Of a DNA stretch of 36,240 nt, positions 31,659-36,240 are shown one piece after another (the stretch's first letter is position 1; every line of letters starts with the position of its first letter). Position numbers and translations under genes: made by a program. The notes beneath the pieces are model-generated. The model saw nothing but the letters and a program-made list of their open reading frames with translations, was not told the DNA's origin and ran no database searches. The stretch comes from Candidatus Dormiibacterota bacterium (GTDB lineage Bacteria; Chloroflexota; Dormibacteria; Aeolococcales; Aeolococcaceae). The stretch covers positions 1,193-37,432 of the forward strand of contig PKYW01000036.1 in the NCBI GenBank assembly GCA_003132805.1, read 5' to 3'.

Positions 31659-32744
31659 TCACTGATTGGGCCACTTCCGCCGCGTCCAGAAGACCTCGTG
31701 GTCGTCGTGGCCGATCGCCCACAGGAATCGTCGCGTGACATCTCCCACGACACCCGCGCGCTGCGAGAGCGCGGGGCGTGGTGCTCCTTTCGCGATGTCT
31801 CGAGCGATGTCCCGCGCGTCACTCGCGCTGACCGCGCCCTCGCGCACCGCCTGTTCAGTCAACCAGAACGCGAGGTCATAGAAGCAGTACATGCGCAGCA
31901 GGCACAGGTACGCCATCAGTTGGCGCTTCGACTGCAGTGCTGCCTGAACCAACGCCTCACGAACGTACAGCGCATCGCCGGCCACCAGTTCCGCGCTGAG
32001 CGCGGACGTCCCCGCAGCCGTGTGGAGGTACCTGCGCAGGAAGTGCATCGGCTGGTTGTTTGCGTTGCGATATGACCGGTGCGTACGGAGGTCAAGCAGG
32101 CGAAACCCCTGGTCTCGCATGAAGGCGTGCACGTCCCCGAACGTCGGCTGGCTCTTGTACAGCTCGAGGAATTCCACCTCGAGCTCGACGCACAACAGCC
32201 CTTCGAGCTGCGCCCGGCTGAGCGACGAGAGGATCTCGAGCTCGGTTCCCTGAGTGTCAAGTTTCATGAGATTCGGCATGGGCCTGCGATGCTCGGCAAG
32301 GAAGTCCGCGAATGACAGGCAGTCGACTTCGATGACCCGGCGCACGCCCGCATACGAACGCCCGCTGTACTCCAGGATCACCGGGTCATTGGGCGGATAG
32401 AGCGATGATCCGGTGGCCCGATTCAGCACGTAGAAGGTGCGCCGCCCCGTCGCACCCGCAAGCGCGACGGGAAACCAATGAAGGTTCGGCGGCGACTCGC
32501 GTTGCCGTCGCGCGCATTCCTCCGCATCCGGCTCGAAGCAGTCGACTTCGAGCACCGCCAGGTAGTCCCGCCAGTGTGGCGCGACGCCCCCGGCAGCGCC
32601 GACATCCATCGCGTGGATCGGTTCGTCCGCGAGTGTGGTCGCCAGGATACCGGACGGGTCGAGTGGATTCGGCCGGCGGCGAGCCCGATGCCGAGACTCT
32701 GAGAAGGCGCGCGCGAGTTTACGTGTGGAACTGCCCCTCGGCAC
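31659..32744 (-). CDS. FkbM-family SAM-dependent methyltransferase
   Basis: This protein probably O-methylates a sugar hydroxyl of the surface glycan. In the 361-residue chain, the SAM-binding motif I MDVGAAGGVAPHW is at about 46-58, followed by acidic motif II (VDCFEPD, 67-73). The FkbM signature LMKLDTQGTELEIL lies near 158-171. The C-terminal third (after ~220) is helical and longer than the core domain; its role is unclear. The GTG at 32744 lies 18 bases after the 662-residue gene, so it is the last gene of the minus-strand operon. It converges on the glycosyltransferase gene with only 17 bases between stops. Confidence 0.88.
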   Translation of the reverse strand: MPRGSSTRKLARAFSESRHRARRRPNPLDPSGILATTLADEPIHAMDVGAAGGVAPHWRDYLAVLEVDCFEPDAEECARRQRESPPNLHWFPVALAGATGRRTFYVLNRATGSSLYPPNDPVILEYSGRSYAGVRRVIEVDCLSFADFLAEHRRPMPNLMKLDTQGTELEILSSLSRAQLEGLLCVELEVEFLELYKSQPTFGDVHAFMRDQGFRLLDLRTHRSYRNANNQPMHFLRRYLHTAAGTSALSAELVAGDALYVREALVQAALQSKRQLMAYLCLLRMYCFYDLAFWLTEQAVREGAVSASDARDIARDIAKGAPRPALSQRAGVVGDVTRRFLWAIGHDDHEVFWTRRKWPNQ

Positions 32745-32762
32745 GCGGCTGTCGCTCCTGCC

Positions 32763-34751
32763 TCAGTATCCCCACATGTGCTGCAGCGAGACGCTGCCTG
32801 CCGTCGAGCATGTGAGGATCTGACAGTTCACGTCTGCATCGGCGCAGGTGACCAGGATGGTGCCGTAGCCGCCCGGACTGAGGAACGTCTCCATCCCATC
32901 GAAGAGCTCGTCGAGCCACACCACCTTGCCGGTGAAGGGCGCGAGCTCCACCTCGCCCGTCCGTGACTCGCCCGATGGTGCGTGCAGCTTGACCTTGACG
33001 GTCGCCTGTGCGGAGTGGTTGAGATTCCCCGCACCGTTCACAGCCAGGATCCCGGTGCGCAGCCCTCGAGCGGAACGTACGTGGCCGATGATGTTCGTCC
33101 GACCCACCACGCCCTTGGACGGGTGCAGCCAGTGCGGGAATCCGTCGATGGTGGCGTTGAGATTCCGCCAGCAACTCTGGAACTCAGTCACGTCGCGATC
33201 GCCGGTGCGCTTGTTGCGCACGACGAGGTTGCCGAACGCGTTCATGCGCTGGGGGTCGACGTTCATCGTCTTCCAGTCGGCGCTGATCAGAGCGAGCTTG
33301 GGGATGCGGCCGTCAGTGACCTCGTAGCCCGCAAGCAGCTCGTCCTTGTAGTGATATCCCTGTCTGCCAAGGCTGAGCTTGCGACGGTCGAGGAGCTTGC
33401 CATCAGCGTCGAAGAGAACGGCGACGAAATCGGCGATCTGTGGGTTCGCAGATTCGAAGGAGAATCCGAACTCGATCTCCGACGAGTCGTCGAGCAGCGG
33501 CAGGCCATGCGGCCAGAACAGGAACCCCTGCTGCTCCATAGCCTCGAGGAATTCCTTCTTGTCGTCAGCGAGCGGCGGACGGTGCTCGACCTGCGCGATG
33601 GTGACCTCATGGTTGCCGCGCAGCGACGGGCGGTTCTGCTGACCCGACCCGTCGTCAAATGCGAACCAGTACGAGGTGCCGTGTCCCTGGTAGCGGTAGC
33701 TCCAGAAGCCCGACTTTTCGCCATTGTCTGTGCTCTTGGGAACGCTGAGCTGCTCGATGGAGCGCGTGTCGTCGCGCTCGAACGATCCTTTCTGGTCGCC
33801 TCGGGTCCAGCGCAGCTCACTGTCAGACCCGCTGAGGCGGTGATCGTAGTTCGGCAGCGTGAGCACCACGCTCGCCGTGCTGAGGTCGCTCAGCGGAAGG
33901 CGCGATTCGCAGATGTGGTCGGGTCCGTAGTCATGCGCACCGTGCAGGCTGGTGAGTGAGTCCTTCCAGAACAGGTCGGCCCACACCCGCCATCGAGGGT
34001 GGCGGTTTCCGGTGAGCGCCGGGTGAGTCGTTCGTATCTCGATGACTGCGGTCCCTTCGCGCTCCGGCAGGAGGTCGTCGAGGGTGAAGTGCTCGGTCTG
34101 CTGGGGCAGCATGAGCAGGAAACGCTCGTGATGGCTGCGGCTATCGGTGCTGGTGACTCGAACGAGCAGGGGATCCTTGATCGGGAAGAAGTCGGCGAAA
34201 TGGTTGAACAGGTAGATGTCGCCCGCATCGACTTCGGCCGGGATCGGGATGGTCGAGCCGCAATATTCCCAACCCTGGCCAACCCAGAAGACCGGGGTCA
34301 CCGAACCACTGCGCTCCACCCACCGCAGCGCGTTCAGGTAGGCGGTCTTGACATCAGCACCGCCAACCACGACCGCATCGAAGCCCGCGATGTCGATGGC
34401 CGCGGGAAGCGCCGCACCGGCGAGGATGTCGCTGTCGCGGTGCGAGACCCACTCCCACTTGATGTCCGGCGTCGCGTCCCGCAGGGCATCGCGAAACTCC
34501 GTGTCGCTGTACACGATCCCGGTGCGGACAGCGCGTTCGCGAAGCTGTTTGACGACGTCGTTCAGATCCTGGTCGATCGACGCGATCTTTGGACGGGGAG
34601 CGCCTGACGGTGCCGCCGGAGCCTGCTGGGTGCGCTGCCGCCAGCGCTGCTTCAACTTCATCCCGAGGAGCCCGGGATCGGTGCGCAGGGTCGCGACGGC
34701 CTTGGCAACCTCGCTGCGAAGCGGTCTGGCAGACGACGATCGGGTACTCAT
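32763..34751 (-). CDS. Large unknown protein of the nonulosonic acid locus
   Basis: I do not recognise this 662-residue protein. There is no signal peptide or membrane helix. After a basic N-terminal arm (1-55), residues ~70-210 look alpha/beta and Rossmann- or GT-like (GFDAVVVGGADVKTAYLNAL; PVFWVGQGWEYCGSTIPIPA; NHFADFFPIKDPLLVRV). The remainder is rich in beta-strand, Trp, Tyr, His and Asp: HPRWRVWADLFWKDSLTSLH, GFWSYRYQGHGTSYWFAFDD and FEFGFSF-like EFGFSFES. A C-terminal domain is again beta-rich (LVTCADADVNCQILTCS). It lies between the pseH-like gene (61-base gap) and fkbM (18 bases). Roles as a sugar transferase, carbohydrate-binding protein or glycan-chain regulator are all open. ATG 34751 has GGGGG upstream. 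Confidence 0.75.
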   Translation of the reverse strand: MSTRSSSARPLRSEVAKAVATLRTDPGLLGMKLKQRWRQRTQQAPAAPSGAPRPKIASIDQDLNDVVKQLRERAVRTGIVYSDTEFRDALRDATPDIKWEWVSHRDSDILAGAALPAAIDIAGFDAVVVGGADVKTAYLNALRWVERSGSVTPVFWVGQGWEYCGSTIPIPAEVDAGDIYLFNHFADFFPIKDPLLVRVTSTDSRSHHERFLLMLPQQTEHFTLDDLLPEREGTAVIEIRTTHPALTGNRHPRWRVWADLFWKDSLTSLHGAHDYGPDHICESRLPLSDLSTASVVLTLPNYDHRLSGSDSELRWTRGDQKGSFERDDTRSIEQLSVPKSTDNGEKSGFWSYRYQGHGTSYWFAFDDGSGQQNRPSLRGNHEVTIAQVEHRPPLADDKKEFLEAMEQQGFLFWPHGLPLLDDSSEIEFGFSFESANPQIADFVAVLFDADGKLLDRRKLSLGRQGYHYKDELLAGYEVTDGRIPKLALISADWKTMNVDPQRMNAFGNLVVRNKRTGDRDVTEFQSCWRNLNATIDGFPHWLHPSKGVVGRTNIIGHVRSARGLRTGILAVNGAGNLNHSAQATVKVKLHAPSGESRTGEVELAPFTGKVVWLDELFDGMETFLSPGGYGTILVTCADADVNCQILTCSTAGSVSLQHMWGY

Positions 34752-34812
34752 GATGTGCCCCCAGGATGACGTGTCAGTCGAAGCTCGATACCTGCCTGAT
34801 TATGCCCCCGTG

Positions 34813-35319
34813 TCACCGTTCTGCCCTGATCGTGCATTCGAGGACGGCGAATTCGCCCTCGTGGCGCGCCAGGCGATGGAACCCGGCTCGCTCGAACGCA
34901 CGAATCGAAGCGGTGTTCTCCGCGTGCGCCAGGGCTCGCAGGGTGGGGGCGTCGCCCAGGCGATTCATCTCAACGACCATGGCCACGAGGACCGCTGAGC
35001 CGAAGCCGCGCCCGCGCTGCGACGGAGCGATTGCGACCGACACCGTGCCAGTACCGTCGAGGACATCCACTCGTACCTGCCCCACGGCGTCGCCCGCCTG
35101 TTCTGCGATCCAGAGATGGGTGCTTGGATCCGCGAGGCGAGCTGAGAGCCACTCCCGATGCTCGCCCGGGGTGACCTGACGACCGCTGACGCTGAAGCGG
35201 ACGGCTTCGGGATCGTTCCGCCAGTCGAGCAGCCGGCCCGCGTCATCGGTCGTCGCCGGCCGCAGGGTGACCTCCGTCCTCTGGTGGCCGCCGGCGGTCA
35301 GCGAACCAGGTCGTCCCAT
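34813..35319 (-). CDS. pseH: GNAT acetyltransferase, PseH-like
   Basis: PseH acetylates the 4-amino group of UDP-4-amino-4,6-dideoxy-L-AltNAc with acetyl-CoA, the step between PseC and PseG. The 168-residue GNAT has LRPATTDDAGRLLDWRNDPE at 19-38, the WRNDPE element typical of PseH-like enzymes. The acetyl-CoA loop QRGRGFGSAV is at 101-110, and the closing ENTASIRAFERAGF is also present. The ATG at 35319 lies inside the end of pseI (22-base overlap). The first ~16 residues look non-conserved, so a later start is possible, but no good alternative codon was found. Related GNATs act on other amino sugars; position next to pseI supports PseH. Confidence 0.82.
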   Translation of the reverse strand: MGRPGSLTAGGHQRTEVTLRPATTDDAGRLLDWRNDPEAVRFSVSGRQVTPGEHREWLSARLADPSTHLWIAEQAGDAVGQVRVDVLDGTGTVSVAIAPSQRGRGFGSAVLVAMVVEMNRLGDAPTLRALAHAENTASIRAFERAGFHRLARHEGEFAVLECTIRAER

Positions 35320-36240
35320 TCGAGCACCTGGTCGGCAACCACGTCCACCGCAACATGCCGGCCCACCACCTGCTCGAGCGCATCCACTGGGATGCCGAAG
35401 CCCGGCCGCTTGACGGCCAGGTCCTCGCGGGTCAACACGCCCCCCGCGGGAACGTCACGCGCCGCAACGATGCTTCGCCGACCGAGCCGAAAGAGATTGG
35501 CTTCGGCGTCGGTGACGCGCTTCACGCTTGATCCCAAGGCCTCCTCGGTCTCGCGGATCGCCGTCACCATCTCGCGGAGCTCGCCAGGCTCGAGCGCGAA
35601 TGGATGGTCCGGCCCGATCTGATCCCGGCTGAGGGTGAAATGCTTCTCCACTGCGCAGGCGCCGAGCGTCACGGCAACCACGTCAGCCGTGTGACCGGGA
35701 GTGTGGTCCGACCACCCGATCGGGATCTGGAAGGCGCTGCGCAGCGTGGTGATCGCCCGAAGATTCAGGTCCTCGAAGCGCGGCGGATAGTTGACGGCAC
35801 AGTGCATGACCATCAGGTCGTGTGCCCCGGCCGCCGCCGCCGTGTCGAGGGCGCGTTCGATGTCGCCCAGCGACGCCATGCCGGTCGAGATGAGCAGTGG
35901 CTTGCCCGTGCGGGCCGCGTGCTCGATGAGCGGAAGGTGATTCACCTCATATGAGGCGATCTTGTACGCGGGCACTCCAACTGCTTCGAGCGCGTCAACA
36001 GCCGCCTCTTCGAACGGCGTCGAGAAGAACGCGATACCGCAGGACGCGGCATGCCGGGCGAGGTCCGCGTGCCATTCCCACGGGATCTCAACGCGCTTGA
36101 TCAAGTCCCAGACCGACTCGCGGTCGGAGACGAGTCCTTTTTCTTTCAGGTAGGAGATATCCGGGGTGCGACGCGAATACAGTCCTTCGGCGGTATATGT
36201 CTGGAACTTCACCGCGTCGGCGCCCGCCTCGGCGGCGACC
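35298..36240 (-). CDS. pseI: Pseudaminic acid synthase (NeuB family), N-terminus beyond window
   Basis: PseI condenses the 2,4-diacetamido sugar with phosphoenolpyruvate to make the nine-carbon acid. About 313 residues are visible, with the reading frame entering from the right edge as VAAEAGADAVKFQTYTAE; roughly 30-40 N-terminal residues are missing. The TIM barrel shows CGIAFFSTPFEEAAVDAL, AYKIASYEVNHLPLI, LISTGMASLGDIERAL, MHCAVNYPPRFEDLNL and GACAVEKHFTLSRDQIGPDH. The C-terminal SAF domain (RRSIVAARDVPAGGVLTRED through VVGRHVAVDVVAD) is complete. Family membership is certain. Pse rather than sialic or legionaminic specificity is taken from pseB, pseC and pseG nearby. Confidence 0.9.
   Translation of the reverse strand, partial: VAAEAGADAVKFQTYTAEGLYSRRTPDISYLKEKGLVSDRESVWDLIKRVEIPWEWHADLARHAASCGIAFFSTPFEEAAVDALEAVGVPAYKIASYEVNHLPLIEHAARTGKPLLISTGMASLGDIERALDTAAAAGAHDLMVMHCAVNYPPRFEDLNLRAITTLRSAFQIPIGWSDHTPGHTADVVAVTLGACAVEKHFTLSRDQIGPDHPFALEPGELREMVTAIRETEEALGSSVKRVTDAEANLFRLGRRSIVAARDVPAGGVLTREDLAVKRPGFGIPVDALEQVVGRHVAVDVVADQVLEWDDLVR

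Noticed and set aside
32982-33959. 325-codon plus-strand frame opposite the 662-residue gene
   Set aside because: It looks like a Val/Glu-rich shadow without initiation signals. The minus-strand frame is longer, continuous with the operon and has balanced composition. Because the minus-strand protein is itself unknown, this was checked with extra care but still not accepted.
1-36240. CRISPR arrays, insertion sequences, integrases, toxin-antitoxin or phage-defence genes
   Set aside because: Read for repeats, transposase motifs and small paired genes; none found.

Overview
The window is 36 kb of GC-rich, tightly packed bacterial chromosome with no insertion sequence, CRISPR array or prophage. 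The GC-rich codons, many GTG/TTG starts, apparently leaderless genes, an F420-type luciferase-like oxidoreductase, a 30-residue bS22 (AURKAIP1/COX24-like) ribosomal protein, a CcsB-type cytochrome c factor and tRNA genes without encoded CCA suggest Actinomycetota or a high-GC Chloroflexota class such as Limnocylindria. This placement is inference; no 16S gene is present.

1-8.5 kb is mostly minus-strand housekeeping. It holds ispE, a four-helix membrane protein and zwf (cut by the left edge); rpsT on the plus strand with a long Ala/Lys tail; and the chain comEA, comEC, a separate beta-lactamase-like domain protein, and holA. The chain is translationally coupled by 4-bp overlaps at its first two junctions. 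A small coiled-coil/winged-helix protein and tRNA-Ala(GGC) follow. The ComEC pair looks altered at two conserved sites.

8.7-15.8 kb is a plus-strand block. A complete five-gene peptide/nickel-type ABC importer (binding protein, two permeases, two ATPases) has a strong hairpin after the binding-protein gene. Ohr peroxidase, a HIT (Ap4A phosphorylase-like) protein and the tiny bS22 gene follow.

15.9-24.6 kb is a series of small units. It contains ccsB, a stand-alone receiver domain, tRNA-Ala(CGC), a divergent tetR/MFS exporter pair and a divergent marR/SDR pair, both with readable operators. Then come a cNMP-domain/thioredoxin-reductase-like fusion and an F420-type oxidoreductase coupled to a tandem-HTH protein.

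24.8-36.2 kb is a surface-sugar locus made of two converging operons. The plus-strand operon is pseB-pseC-pseG-cytidylyltransferase-flippase-glycosyltransferase, and all five junctions are 4-bp overlaps. The minus-strand operon is pseI (cut by the right edge)-pseH-like GNAT-unknown 662-residue protein-FkbM methyltransferase. Together they supply every step from UDP-GlcNAc to CMP-pseudaminic acid (or a close nonulosonic acid), plus membrane export, transfer and decoration. No flagellin, S-layer protein or other acceptor is in view. The 662-residue protein is the best candidate here for an undescribed component.

No gene-free stretch exceeds 300 bases. The largest gaps are 8522-8747, 24609-24776 and 15774-15938.
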